NCBI RefSeq assembly: GCF_025143365.1
Contig: NZ_JALXPE010000073.1
Coordinates: 1 to 17,209 of the forward strand
Source: Microbacterium sp. p3-SID336
Lineage (GTDB): Bacteria > Actinomycetota > Actinomycetes > Actinomycetales > Microbacteriaceae
DNA length: 17,209 bases
Reading direction: 5' to 3'
The notes below the pieces were generated by a model. It had not been told where the DNA came from. It searched no databases and was given only the letters and a program-made list of their open reading frames with translations. Below, one piece after another: positions 1-7,174 of the stretch; the first letter of the stretch is position 1, and each line of letters begins with the position of its first letter. Both the position numbers and the translations under genes were made by a program.

Positions 1-2
1 GG

Positions 3-20
3 GGCGGGGCGCCCCCCGCC
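3..20 (-). terminator. Hairpin after the siderophore-binding lipoprotein gene
   Basis: On the minus strand a 7-bp GC-only stem (GGCGGGG with CCCCGCC) closes a 4-nt loop, starting 10 nt after the lipoprotein stop codon. There is no visible T-tract, which is common for actinobacterial terminators. It may extend beyond the window edge. Confidence 0.45.
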
Positions 21-29
21 ACGCAGCCC

Positions 30-1025
30 TTACTTGTCGGTGCTCTTCTCGAGCGCGTCGGCGAGGTCGTTGAGGAAGGTGGTGTACGTCTGGATGCCCT
101 CGTTGAGGTAGGTGTCGGCGGGCATGTAGACGATCTGGTCCTCCTTCACCGCGGTGACGCCGGCCAGCGCTTCCGAGTTCTCGAGGATCTCGGCGGCCTG
201 CACGTAGTCAGGCGTCTCCGCCGCGAACACGGCGTCGCGGTCGAGGACGAGGATCCAGTCCGGGTTCGAGGCGGCGATGGCCTCGACGGAGATCTCGTCG
301 CCCTGGTGGTCGTCACTCGCGTCCTCGACCTGCAGCGCGGGCGTGAGGCCCAGGATGTCGTAGATCGGGCCGAGCGAGCGGCCCACGGTCGGCGCGAGGT
401 AGCCGATCTCTCCGCCGGAGGTGTTCACCGCCATGACGGTGTCGGCCTCGTCGTAGGCGGCCTTGGCGCGCTCCACGGCCGCATCGAACTCGTCGACGAG
501 CGTCTGCGCCTCGTCCTGCTTGCCGAAGATCTCGCCGAGCACGGTGGTCTGGCGCTTCAGCTCCTCGTCGAAGGGCTCCCCCTCGCGCGGCTCCAGGTCG
601 ATGATGGTCGCGTCGGGCACGAGCTCGGCGATCGCGGCATTGTGCTGCGTGAACCGCTGGCCGCTGATGATGAGGTCGGGCTCGACGGCGACGATGGCCT
701 CCAGGTCGGGCTCGGTGTGCAGACCGAGGTCGACGATGTCGGCGTCGTCCGCGTACGACACCGTCTCCGGCATGAGCGCGACGGCACCGGCGGAGAGCTC
801 GACCCCCCAGTCGGACAGGGTCTGGAACGTGCGGTTGTCGAGGGCGACGACCGAGGTGGGCGGGGTCTCGATCTCGTGCGTGCCCGTGTTGTCCTCGACG
901 GTGACGGAGCTCGCCGCGGCCGTCGTCTCCTCGGGTTCGGCTTCCGCGCCGGTGGCGCAGCCGGAGAGGGCGAGGAGGCCGACGAGGGTGACGCCGGTCG
1001 CGGTGAGGGTTCTGGGCACGGACAT
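30..1025 (-). CDS. Iron-siderophore ABC transporter substrate-binding lipoprotein
   Basis: This 331-residue protein probably captures a ferric siderophore outside the membrane and delivers it to an ABC permease. The N-terminus is a lipoprotein signal with lipobox LSGC and Cys23 as the lipidated residue, followed by a low-complexity linker rich in Ala, Glu and Thr. The rest resembles the periplasmic-binding (FecB/FatB/YclQ-like) fold: the early VVALDNRTFQTLSDWGV segment, then EPDLEAIVAVEPDLIISGQR, a typical signature of class III binding proteins. The ATG is preceded on the minus strand by AGGAGT, 6 nt away. The gene is divergent from a siderophore-interacting protein and shares an iron box with it, so iron repression is likely. 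No permease or ATPase is in the window; they may lie beyond the left edge. The siderophore cannot be named from sequence alone. Confidence 0.9.
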   Translation of the reverse strand: MSVPRTLTATGVTLVGLLALSGCATGAEAEPEETTAAASSVTVEDNTGTHEIETPPTSVVALDNRTFQTLSDWGVELSAGAVALMPETVSYADDADIVDLGLHTEPDLEAIVAVEPDLIISGQRFTQHNAAIAELVPDATIIDLEPREGEPFDEELKRQTTVLGEIFGKQDEAQTLVDEFDAAVERAKAAYDEADTVMAVNTSGGEIGYLAPTVGRSLGPIYDILGLTPALQVEDASDDHQGDEISVEAIAASNPDWILVLDRDAVFAAETPDYVQAAEILENSEALAGVTAVKEDQIVYMPADTYLNEGIQTYTTFLNDLADALEKSTDK

Positions 1026-1107
1026 GGAGAGACTCCTGTTCTGCGGGGGTGGAGCGCACGGATGGGGCGCCGGTCAGGCGGAGCGGGTCGACCCGACCCC
1101 GCCGCGT

Positions 1108-1126
1108 TTAGGTTAGCCTTACTTTA
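1108..1126. promoter_or_regulatory. DtxR/IdeR-type iron box between divergent iron genes
   Basis: The 19-bp site TTAGGTTAGCCTTACTTTA matches 15 of 19 positions of the known DtxR/IdeR consensus TTAGGTTAGGCTAACCTAA. It ends on the first base of the plus-strand start codon. It contains TAGCCT (1114-1119), a TANNNT -10 box placed 6 nt before that ATG, and on the other strand TAACCT, a possible -10 for the lipoprotein gene. Binding of an iron-loaded repressor would therefore block both divergent promoters. The match and position are seen; the regulator is inferred. Confidence 0.85.
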
Positions 1127-1893
1127 TGAGCGATACGAAATCCGGTTTCTCGATCGAGCGTCACGGCCTCGAACTGCGCTTCCGCACCGTGACCCTGGCC
1201 GCCCGGGAATGGCTCGCCCCCGATTTCGTGCGCGTGCGTCTCTCCGGTCCGGAACTCGCTGGCTTCGACTCCCTCGGGGCCGATGACCACATGCGCCTGT
1301 TCTTCCCGGACGGCCCCGTCGGCTCCATCGAGGAGCTCCGGGCCGCACCCAGCCGCGAGTACACGCCGCTCGCGTGGGGCGACGACTGGCTCGACGTGGA
1401 GTTCGCGGTGCACGGCGACGAGGGGGTGGCGGCGCCGTGGGCGGCCACCGCAGCGCTCGGCTCGTCCATCGGCGTCGGCGGTCCCCGCGGCTCCGCCGTG
1501 CTGGAGGGCACCCCCGGCTCCTGGCTGCTGATGGGCGATGAGACCGCCATTCCCGCGATTCGCCGCTTCGCCGCGATGATCCCCGAGGGGACACCGGCCC
1601 GCATCGTGATCGAGACCGCCTCTCCCGATGGCCACGTCGACATCGCGGCCCCCGTCGCGGTGGAGTGGCTGCATCGGGGCGACGCCCCCGCCGGCTCGGC
1701 GCTCATCTCGTTCCTTGAGTCGCTCGCAGTCGACGACGCGGTGGGTGCCGACCCGTTCGTGTTCATCGCGGCGGAGCAGTCGATCGTGAAGCCCGGCCGC
1801 GCGCTCCTGGCCCGCTGGGGCGTCGACACCGCACACGCCATCGTGAAGGGCTACTGGAAGCGCGGCGAAGCCGAGTACCACGCGCCGCACTGA
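1126..1893 (+). CDS. Siderophore-interacting protein (FAD-dependent ferric-siderophore reductase family)
   Basis: This 255-residue cytoplasmic protein belongs to the SIP/ViuB family, flavoproteins that reduce ferric siderophores to release iron. Visible family features are the FAD-binding RxYT motif (Arg77, Tyr79, Thr80 in SREYTPL), the following segment LDVEFAVHGDEG, the GPRGS stretch, and a C-terminal half with GDETAIPAIRRF and the terminal KGYWKRGEAEY typical of SIP proteins. Length is normal for the family. The ATG has no Shine-Dalgarno sequence, but TAGCCT lies 6 nt upstream, so the mRNA is probably leaderless. The iron box overlaps this promoter, which predicts induction under iron limitation together with the divergent binding lipoprotein. 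Confidence 0.92.
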   Translation: MSDTKSGFSIERHGLELRFRTVTLAAREWLAPDFVRVRLSGPELAGFDSLGADDHMRLFFPDGPVGSIEELRAAPSREYTPLAWGDDWLDVEFAVHGDEGVAAPWAATAALGSSIGVGGPRGSAVLEGTPGSWLLMGDETAIPAIRRFAAMIPEGTPARIVIETASPDGHVDIAAPVAVEWLHRGDAPAGSALISFLESLAVDDAVGADPFVFIAAEQSIVKPGRALLARWGVDTAHAIVKGYWKRGEAEYHAPH

Positions 1894-1918
1894 CAGACGG
1901 CGCCCGTGCTGCCAGACT
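1890..1918 (+). promoter_or_regulatory. Promoter of the leaderless VOC gene
   Basis: CTGACA (1890-1895, close to TTGACA) and CAGACT (1913-1918) are separated by exactly 17 nt. CAGACT ends 6 nt before the ATG at 1925, placing the predicted transcription start on or next to the start codon. The -35 box overlaps the stop codon of the preceding gene. This is a prediction from spacing and sequence only. Confidence 0.5.
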
Positions 1919-1924
1919 GGGGCG

Positions 1925-2326
1925 ATGGCACTCCTCGATCATCTGGGCATCACCGTCGGCGACCTCGAACGCGGACGGACGCAGTTCCATCCTGTCCTCG
2001 CGGCTCTCGGCTACGAGCTCGGCGGGGAGGACGATCATTCGATCTCCTGGCACAACGGCGACGAGACCGAGATGATCCTCTACACATGGGACGAGGAATC
2101 CGATCCGCATCGCCATGGGCGGATCGGCTGGCAGCATCTCGCCTTCGCCGTTCCCTCCCGCGAGGAGGTCGACCGCCTGCACGCGCTGGCGGTCGATGCC
2201 GGGTGGACGGCGGTGCGCGACCCCAAGGAGTACCCGCGCTACAGCGCGCGCTACTACGCGTCCTTCGTCGAGGACGCCGACGGCATCCGCATCGAGTTCA
2301 TGTACAACCCGCCGAAGGACGCGTGA
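1925..2326 (+). CDS. VOC family (glyoxalase/bleomycin-resistance fold) protein
   Basis: This is a 133-residue single-domain vicinal-oxygen-chelate protein. His6 in LLDHLGITVGDLERG, His71 in GWQHLAFAVPSREEVDRL and Glu124 in GIRIEFMYNPP sit where the metal ligands of glyoxalase I-like proteins lie, so it probably binds a divalent metal as a dimer. The substrate cannot be deduced; members include glyoxalases, dioxygenases and antibiotic-binding proteins. There is no good ribosome-binding site, but a promoter ends 6 nt upstream, suggesting a leaderless transcript separate from the siderophore-interacting gene 31 nt before it. Confidence 0.85.
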   Translation: MALLDHLGITVGDLERGRTQFHPVLAALGYELGGEDDHSISWHNGDETEMILYTWDEESDPHRHGRIGWQHLAFAVPSREEVDRLHALAVDAGWTAVRDPKEYPRYSARYYASFVEDADGIRIEFMYNPPKDA

Positions 2327-2449
2327 GGTCGGTCCGACCACTCCTCCACGAGGACTGATCCGCGAGACCCTTCCACACCCGCCAGTCTGCCGGCCCGGCG
2401 CCGCACCAGGATGCTGGCAGGCTGACGGCATCGATGCGACGATGACGGG

Positions 2450-2815
2450 ATGGGATTCATGGACGACGCGCAGATCTGGGCGATGATCGGCGCCTTCACG
2501 ACTCTCATGCTCGGCACGTTGACCGTCGTCACGACCACGTTCGTGCGCGTGCTCCGGAGCGAACTCGGCGGCATGCGCACCGAGCTGAACACTCAGATCG
2601 GCGGCATGCGCAACGAACTCAACGCCCAGATCGGCGGCGTGCGCAACGAGCTCGACGCCCAGATCGGCGGCATGCGCAACGAGCTCAATGCCCAGATCGG
2701 CGGGCTCCGCGGCGAGATGAACGGGCGGTTCGACGCGGTGAACACCCGCATCGACGCCCTCGATCGTGACGTGCAGGCACTCGTGAAGCGCACGTTCGGC
2801 CTCGACCGCGAGTGA
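2450..2815 (+). CDS. Small membrane-anchored coiled-coil protein with 11-residue repeats
   Basis: I do not recognise a named family for this 121-residue protein. A single hydrophobic segment (about residues 9-35) is followed by five consecutive 11-residue units (residues 40-94) of the pattern GGMRNELNAQI, then a heptad-like tail ending VKRTFGLDRE. The spacing and alternating charges suggest a hendecad coiled coil, so the picture is a membrane anchor with a rod-like cytoplasmic oligomerisation domain. Two starts are possible: ATG at 2450, or ATG at 2459 (Met4), which has GGGA just upstream; the longer form is given. It may be related to short membrane coiled-coil proteins found in phages and actinobacteria, but function is unknown. 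It faces the MFS gene tail to tail. Confidence 0.75.
   Translation: MGFMDDAQIWAMIGAFTTLMLGTLTVVTTTFVRVLRSELGGMRTELNTQIGGMRNELNAQIGGVRNELDAQIGGMRNELNAQIGGLRGEMNGRFDAVNTRIDALDRDVQALVKRTFGLDRE
2567..2731 (+). repeat. Five in-frame 33-bp tandem repeats
   Basis: Five 33-bp units encode GG(M/V/L)R(N/T/G)E(L/M)(N/D)(A/T/G)(Q/R)(I/F). The middle three are nearly identical at DNA level, while the first and last have diverged, as expected for expansion by slippage or unequal recombination inside the array. Repeat number may vary among strains. Confidence 0.9.
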
Positions 2816-2861
2816 CCGCCCTCCCCCGCATCTCGCGCACCCCTGGAGGAACGCCGGTCAC
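2812..2861. terminator. Possible bidirectional hairpin between convergent genes
   Basis: GTGACCG (2812-2818) and CGGTCAC (2855-2861) form a 7-bp inverted repeat around a 36-nt loop. Each arm contains the stop codon of one of the two convergent genes. The long loop makes it a weak candidate. Confidence 0.25.
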
Positions 2862-4318
2862 ACCAGCGGCGCGACCTCGGCCTCCGCTGTCCGATCGGTG
2901 AACGCCTCTTTCGGGACGAACACCAGCAGCGCCGCGGCGGCGAGCGCCGTCGCACCGCACACGATCCACACGGTGAAGTAGCCCGCAAGGGATCCCGCCG
3001 TCCCCTCCGCCCCGCCCGCCGCGCCTGCCACCCCGTGCAGCAGCGCGATGCCGAACACGCACGAGGCGATCGCACCGCCCACCGTCTTCACCGAGTTCGT
3101 CAGTCCCGTCGCGACCCCCGTCTGCGTGGCAGGCGCCGCCGATGCAGCCGCCGCGGGGAGCGCAGCCACGAGGGCACCCGACCCCAGGCCCACCACCACC
3201 ATGTTCGCGATGACCTGCCCGTAGGCGTCGTGGAACGGGAGGAAGAGCAGGAAGCCGACGCCGACCAGCACCGACGCGCCCATCAGCGTGATCCGAGGCG
3301 AGGCCCAGCGCGCCACGGAGGGGAACAGCAGCGCACCGGTGATCATCGCGACGAGGTAGACGCCGATGATGAGCGACGTCGCGAACCCGGTGGTGCCCAG
3401 CCCATAGCCGTACTCGGACGGGTCCGTGCGGGCGAAGGTGGACAGCGGCGCCTGGGCACCGAGCACGCTCACCCCGAACAGCCCGGCCGTGAGGAACACG
3501 GGGCCGAGTGCCGGCGACCGGAACATGCGCACGTCGATCAGGGGGTCCGCGCAACGCAGCTCCCAACGGACGAACGGCACCACGAGCAGCACGCCGAGCA
3601 GCACGACCGCCCACGACCAGGGGTTGGCGAGCCCGCCGTTGAGCCGGAGCAGACTCAGGCCGCCCGTGAAGCAGAGCAGCGCGAGCGAGATGAGCACGAG
3701 ACCGACCGTGTCGAACACCCCGCCGGCGGGCTCCGGCGACTCCTTCACGCCGAGGAGGATCACGAAGAAGCACACGACGATGAGCACGGCGGGCACCAGC
3801 AGCACGACCGTGAGCGGCAGCACGTCGATGAGCGCGCCGCCGACGAGCGCGCCGATGATCGCGCCGCCCTCCAGCGCCGCGACCAGCAGCCCGGCCGCCT
3901 TCGCGGTGACGGACGCGCGCCCTTCCATCCGGCGGGAGCGCGACCAGATCAGCGCGATCTCCAGCGGCAGCCACACCACGTAGAAGCCCATGAGCGACCA
4001 CGCCGCCAGGAACACGGGGAACGAGTCGGTGAACGGCAGCACGAGCGCGGCGGCCGCGGTGACCGCCGTCGAGATGAGCAGCATGCGCTTGTGGCCGAGC
4101 ATGTCGCCCAGCTTCGCGAAGGCCGGGACGACCAGTGCCGACAGCATGAGCTGCGAGCCCTCGAGCCAGTTCACGTCGGCGTCGTGGATGCCGAGGTGAC
4201 GGGCGATGTCGGTGAGCATGGGCGTGTAGTAGCCCTGCAGGACGCCGCTGGTGAACTCGACGAAGGCGAGGAAGCCGACGACGACCGCCAGGGTGCCCAG
4301 TGTGCGGGTGCGCGTCAT
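2858..4318 (-). CDS. MFS transporter, DHA2 (EmrB/QacA-like) drug exporter family
   Basis: This 486-residue integral membrane protein has many hydrophobic helices, consistent with the 14-helix DHA2 layout. It carries motif A between helices 2 and 3 (GDMLGHKRML, from Gly71) and a proton-motive antiporter-like region GGAIIGALVGGALID. It probably exports a drug or metabolite in exchange for protons; the substrate is unknown. The ATG is preceded by AGGAGA. The M20 peptidase gene lies 52 nt upstream on the same strand, so co-transcription is possible, although TAGGGT at the very end of the peptidase gene could be a separate -10 box. Confidence 0.88.
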   Translation of the reverse strand: MTRTRTLGTLAVVVGFLAFVEFTSGVLQGYYTPMLTDIARHLGIHDADVNWLEGSQLMLSALVVPAFAKLGDMLGHKRMLLISTAVTAAAALVLPFTDSFPVFLAAWSLMGFYVVWLPLEIALIWSRSRRMEGRASVTAKAAGLLVAALEGGAIIGALVGGALIDVLPLTVVLLVPAVLIVVCFFVILLGVKESPEPAGGVFDTVGLVLISLALLCFTGGLSLLRLNGGLANPWSWAVVLLGVLLVVPFVRWELRCADPLIDVRMFRSPALGPVFLTAGLFGVSVLGAQAPLSTFARTDPSEYGYGLGTTGFATSLIIGVYLVAMITGALLFPSVARWASPRITLMGASVLVGVGFLLFLPFHDAYGQVIANMVVVGLGSGALVAALPAAAASAAPATQTGVATGLTNSVKTVGGAIASCVFGIALLHGVAGAAGGAEGTAGSLAGYFTVWIVCGATALAAAALLVFVPKEAFTDRTAEAEVAPLV

Positions 4319-4370
4319 CGCGTCTCCTGCTTCGTGTGCGGGTGCCGGGGAGCGGTCCCGGGGGGTGAGA

Positions 4371-5720
4371 TCACCCTAACCCTTCGATGAGCGCCCGATG
4401 GAATCGCTCCCCCCGCTCCAGTGCGGCGATCTCGACGCTCTCGTCCACGCCGTGGATGGACGCCCGCTGCGCGTTCGACATGTCCAGCGGCGCGAACCGG
4501 TACACGGCGGGCGCGAAGCGGTGGAAGTGCCGGGAGTCGGTCGCGGCCATCATCACGTAGGGCACCGCGGGCACGCCGGGGTGCGACACGGCGAGCGCTG
4601 CCGCGAGAAGCGCGAAGGGGGCGGTGTCGGTCGGGGACTCCGGGGACGGCTCGTCGGCCTCCACGACCTCCACGGCGACGAGGGGATCGCGGATGCGGCG
4701 GCGCAGCCGATACACCGTCTGCTGCGTGGTCTCACCGAGCGCGATGCGCAGGTTGAGGGTGGCCGAGGCCTGCGAGGGCAGCACGTTCGCAGCGGTGCCC
4801 CCGGACTGCATGGTGGGCGCGACGGTGGTGCGCACGAGCGCAGCGGGCTCGCCGCCCAGAGCCGCGAACACCCGTGCGGTGAGGAACGGAGCGGACGCCA
4901 GGAGCCGCAGCAGGTGCCGAGCGGGACCGGGCGTGCGGTCGGCCAGCACGCTCAGCATGCGCAGGATCGCGGGCGAGGCCCGGGGGCGGAAGGTGGTGGG
5001 ACCGAGCCGGTCCACGGCCCTGGCGATCCGGCGCACCGCGGTGAGGGAGGGCGGCGCCGAGGCGTGTCCGCCGTCGCCACGCGCGGAGAGGCGCACGGTC
5101 ATGACGCCCTTCTCGCCCACGCCGATCATCGCGGCGCGCCCCGGCACGAACGGCAGCGGGGCGTCCACGACGGCGCCCCCCTCGTCGACGACGAGCCACG
5201 GGACGATGCCGCGTTCGCGCAGCACCCGGGCGATCTCCTCCGCCGCCTTGCCGTACGTCTCCTCGTTCCCGCCGAAGGAGAGGTACACGTCGCGCGCCGG
5301 GACGAACCCGTCCGCGAGCAGGTTCTCCACGGCCTCGAGCACCACGATCAACGGCCCCTTGTCGTCCAGGGCGCCGCGGCCGTGCACCGAGCCGTCGGCG
5401 ATCACACCGCCGAACGGCGGATGCGTCCACGTATCGCTCTCGTCCACGGGCACCACGTCGTAGTGCGCCATCAGCACGACGGCGCCGTCGGGCTCCGCGC
5501 CGCTCCCTCGCCAGTGGAACAGCAGCCCGAAGTCGGTGTGCCGCTCGAGCGTCAGCCGTTCGTGTACCAGCGGGTAGAGCTCGGCGATCAGCGCGACGAA
5601 CGCCTCGAAGGGCTCGCGCCCGCGGTCCTCGAGCTCGGCCGACACGGTGGGGATCCGGATCAGCTGCGACAGCCGGTCGGCGATGCCGGGGCGCACGGTG
5701 GGGGTCGTCACAGTCGTCAT
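4371..5720 (-). CDS. M20 family metallopeptidase (PM20D1/carboxypeptidase S-like)
   Basis: This 449-residue zinc hydrolase has the M20 landmarks: MAHYDVVPV (metal ligand His86, with Asp88), GRGALDDKG (bridging Asp119), GGNEETYGK (catalytic Glu153 and metal ligand Glu154), VVDEGGAV (Asp179/Glu180) and a late TDSRHFHRF with the conserved His. A dimerisation lid lies between about residues 200 and 320. The order and the MAHYDVVPV form resemble carboxypeptidase S and PM20D1 more than DapE or ArgE. It probably cleaves a dipeptide or N-acyl amino acid; the substrate is not determinable. The ATG has no Shine-Dalgarno. TACGAT (5719-5724) lies 7 nt before the in-frame GTG at codon 4 (5709-5711), so a leaderless start there is an alternative. 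Confidence 0.9.
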   Translation of the reverse strand: MTTVTTPTVRPGIADRLSQLIRIPTVSAELEDRGREPFEAFVALIAELYPLVHERLTLERHTDFGLLFHWRGSGAEPDGAVVLMAHYDVVPVDESDTWTHPPFGGVIADGSVHGRGALDDKGPLIVVLEAVENLLADGFVPARDVYLSFGGNEETYGKAAEEIARVLRERGIVPWLVVDEGGAVVDAPLPFVPGRAAMIGVGEKGVMTVRLSARGDGGHASAPPSLTAVRRIARAVDRLGPTTFRPRASPAILRMLSVLADRTPGPARHLLRLLASAPFLTARVFAALGGEPAALVRTTVAPTMQSGGTAANVLPSQASATLNLRIALGETTQQTVYRLRRRIRDPLVAVEVVEADEPSPESPTDTAPFALLAAALAVSHPGVPAVPYVMMAATDSRHFHRFAPAVYRFAPLDMSNAQRASIHGVDESVEIAALERGERFHRALIEGLG

Positions 5721-5858
5721 CGTAGCGAGCAGGCGAGACCTTCCCGCAGCCGCATCCCCACGCGCCCGCCGCGCGCCCTATCCTGGCGATGACCCCTGGC
5801 ATGGGACGAGCCGACCCGACGCGGCCCCGCAGGAGCGTCACCGACACGAGGAGTGCCC

Positions 5859-6599
5859 ATGAGGATCGCCGTGGCAGGGGGAACCGGTGTGGTCGGCAGG
5901 CACACGGTGGACGCCGTGCGGAGCGCGGGGCACGAGGCGGTGGTCCTCAGCCGCTCGCACGGGGTCGACCTCGTCAGCGGTCGCGGCGTCGCGGAGGCTC
6001 TCGCGGGCGCCGATGCGGTGGTCGACGTGACGAGCATCGCGACGCTCAAGGCCGACGCCGCGATCGAGTTCTTCACCGCGGCGACCGGCACCCTGGTCTC
6101 CGCGGCCGCCGACGCCGGCGTGCCGCACGTGGTCCTGCTCTCCATCGTGGGGGTGGACCGCATCCCCTATGACTACTACGCGGGGAAGGTCGCGCAGGAG
6201 AAGGTGGTGCAGGCGTCCGCCGTGCCGTGGACGATCCTGCGTGCCACGCAGTTCCACGAGTTCGCGGCGCAGATGTTCGACCGCGCGCGGCTGGGCCCGC
6301 TGCACCTCGCTCCGCGGGCACGCACCCAGCCGATCGCCGCGCAGGAGGTGGGGGCGCGGCTGGCTCAGCTCGCCGCCGGCACCGCGCAGGGCCGGGTTCC
6401 CGACCTGGCGGGACCACGCGAGGAGCAGCTGGCCGACATGATCCGCGCCTACGCCCGCCGCCGCGGTTACCGCGGCTGGATCCCCGCGCTCGACGTTCCG
6501 GGGCCGCAGATGGCGGGGATGCGGGCGGGCAAGGCCCTCCCCGGTGAGGATGCGACCCTGGGCAGGCAGACGTTCGCGGAGTGGCTCGCCGCCCAGTGA
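5859..6599 (+). CDS. NAD(P)-binding NmrA-like/atypical SDR protein
   Basis: This 246-residue protein has an N-terminal Rossmann dinucleotide-binding motif (AGGTGVVG, residues 6-13) and a short-chain-dehydrogenase-like YxxxK pair (Tyr106, Lys110 in DYYAGK). The following WTILRATQFHEFAAQ segment is typical of NmrA/YwnB-type NAD(P)H-binding proteins. It may be a redox sensor or an oxidoreductase; no substrate can be named. I chose the ATG at 5859 because AGGAG ends 5 nt upstream; a GTG at 5853 lies inside that ribosome-binding site. TATCCT (5779-5784) is a candidate -10. The hairpin after its stop suggests it is transcribed alone. Confidence 0.85.
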   Translation: MRIAVAGGTGVVGRHTVDAVRSAGHEAVVLSRSHGVDLVSGRGVAEALAGADAVVDVTSIATLKADAAIEFFTAATGTLVSAAADAGVPHVVLLSIVGVDRIPYDYYAGKVAQEKVVQASAVPWTILRATQFHEFAAQMFDRARLGPLHLAPRARTQPIAAQEVGARLAQLAAGTAQGRVPDLAGPREEQLADMIRAYARRRGYRGWIPALDVPGPQMAGMRAGKALPGEDATLGRQTFAEWLAAQ

Positions 6600-6616
6600 C
6601 GGCGACCCGTCGCCGT
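6599..6616 (+). terminator. Hairpin after the SDR gene
   Basis: ACGGCGAC and GTCGCCGT form an 8-bp inverted repeat around two bases (7 bp with a 4-nt loop in practice). It starts on the last base of the SDR stop codon and is followed by GTGTCTT, a modest T-containing tail. Confidence 0.45.
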
Positions 6617-6621
6617 GTGTC

Positions 6622-6651
6622 TTGCGGTGACCGGCGGTGCGAGCGCAGACT
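6622..6651 (+). promoter_or_regulatory. Candidate promoter of the PhnB-like gene
   Basis: TTGCGG (6622-6627) and CAGACT (6646-6651) are 18 nt apart. The -10 is followed by GG, as at three other plus-strand promoters in this window, and would give a leader of about 43 nt. Confidence 0.35.
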
Positions 6652-6700
6652 GGGTGCGCGGCGGGGGACCACATCATCTCGACCCTGATCAGGAGTGCCC

Positions 6701-7111
6701 ATGGCGAACCTCAATCCGTACCTGTCCTTCCGCACCGAGGCGCGCGAGGCCATGGAGTTCTATCAGAGCGTGCTCGGGGGTGACCTCGACATCAACGTCT
6801 TCGGGGAGTTCCCCGACATGGTGCAGGACCCGAGCCAGAAGGATCTGGTCATGCACGCGCAGCTCACCACCCCGGATGGGCTCGTGCTCATGGCGTCGGA
6901 CACCCCCGACGGCATGACGTACGAGAAGCCGCAGGGCATCTCGGTGTCGCTCAGCGGCAACACCCAGGAGGTCACACAGCAGGTGTGGGACCGGCTGTCC
7001 GAGGGCGCCACGATCACCATGCCGCTCGGGGTGCCGCCGTGGGGCGGCACGTTCGGCATGCTCGTCGACCGCTTCGGCATCGCCTGGATGCTGCACGGCG
7101 ACCCCGAATGA
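6701..7111 (+). CDS. PhnB-like VOC family protein
   Basis: This 136-residue protein matches the PhnB/YjdN type of VOC fold, often annotated as 3-demethylubiquinone methyltransferase-like on weak grounds. Characteristic parts are NPYLSFRTEAREAMEFYQ, the central GLVLMASDTPDG, and the C-terminal PPWGGTFGMLVDRFGIAW. No catalytic role has been firmly established for such proteins, and none is claimed here. I chose the ATG at 6701 because AGGAG is 5 nt upstream; the in-frame GTG at 6695 overlaps that site. A 12-bp-stem hairpin follows the stop codon. Confidence 0.85.
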   Translation: MANLNPYLSFRTEAREAMEFYQSVLGGDLDINVFGEFPDMVQDPSQKDLVMHAQLTTPDGLVLMASDTPDGMTYEKPQGISVSLSGNTQEVTQQVWDRLSEGATITMPLGVPPWGGTFGMLVDRFGIAWMLHGDPE

Positions 7112-7118
7112 TCTGACG

Positions 7119-7156
7119 CGAGACCCCCTGCCGCGGTTCGGCGACAGGGGGTCTCG
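7119..7156. terminator. Strong bidirectional terminator hairpin between convergent genes
   Basis: CGAGACCCCCTG (7119-7130) pairs perfectly with CAGGGGGTCTCG (7145-7156). The 14-nt loop can extend the stem by a further CCG/CGG pair. It lies between the ends of the PhnB-like gene (+) and thrC (-), so it can serve both. Confidence 0.8.
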
Positions 7157-7174
7157 GCGATTCCGCCACGCGGG

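Noticed and set aside
1084..1095. Perfect 12-bp palindrome CGGGTCGACCCG in the iron-gene intergenic region
   Set aside because: It could be an operator, but short GC palindromes are frequent at this base composition and nothing else supports it; the iron box explains the region.
306..1286. Long plus-strand ORF opposite the siderophore-binding lipoprotein
   Set aside because: Arg/Gly/Val-rich shadow frame with no domain logic; the minus-strand lipoprotein has a signal sequence, ribosome-binding site and family motifs.
2327..2339. Inverted repeat GGTCGGTCCGACC after the first VOC gene
   Set aside because: The loop is a single base, so it cannot form a stable RNA hairpin as drawn; not called a terminator or operator.
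4345..4376. Two small inverted repeats at the M20/MFS junction (CCGGG/CCCGG and GGGTGA-GA-TCACCC)
   Set aside because: Stems are short and the second has a 2-nt loop; the genes are 52 nt apart and may be co-transcribed, so a terminator is not supported.
3035..4390. 451-codon plus-strand ORF opposite the MFS gene
   Set aside because: Composition is His/Arg/Glu-rich repeats of low complexity, the expected antisense reading of a hydrophobic membrane protein in GC-rich DNA.
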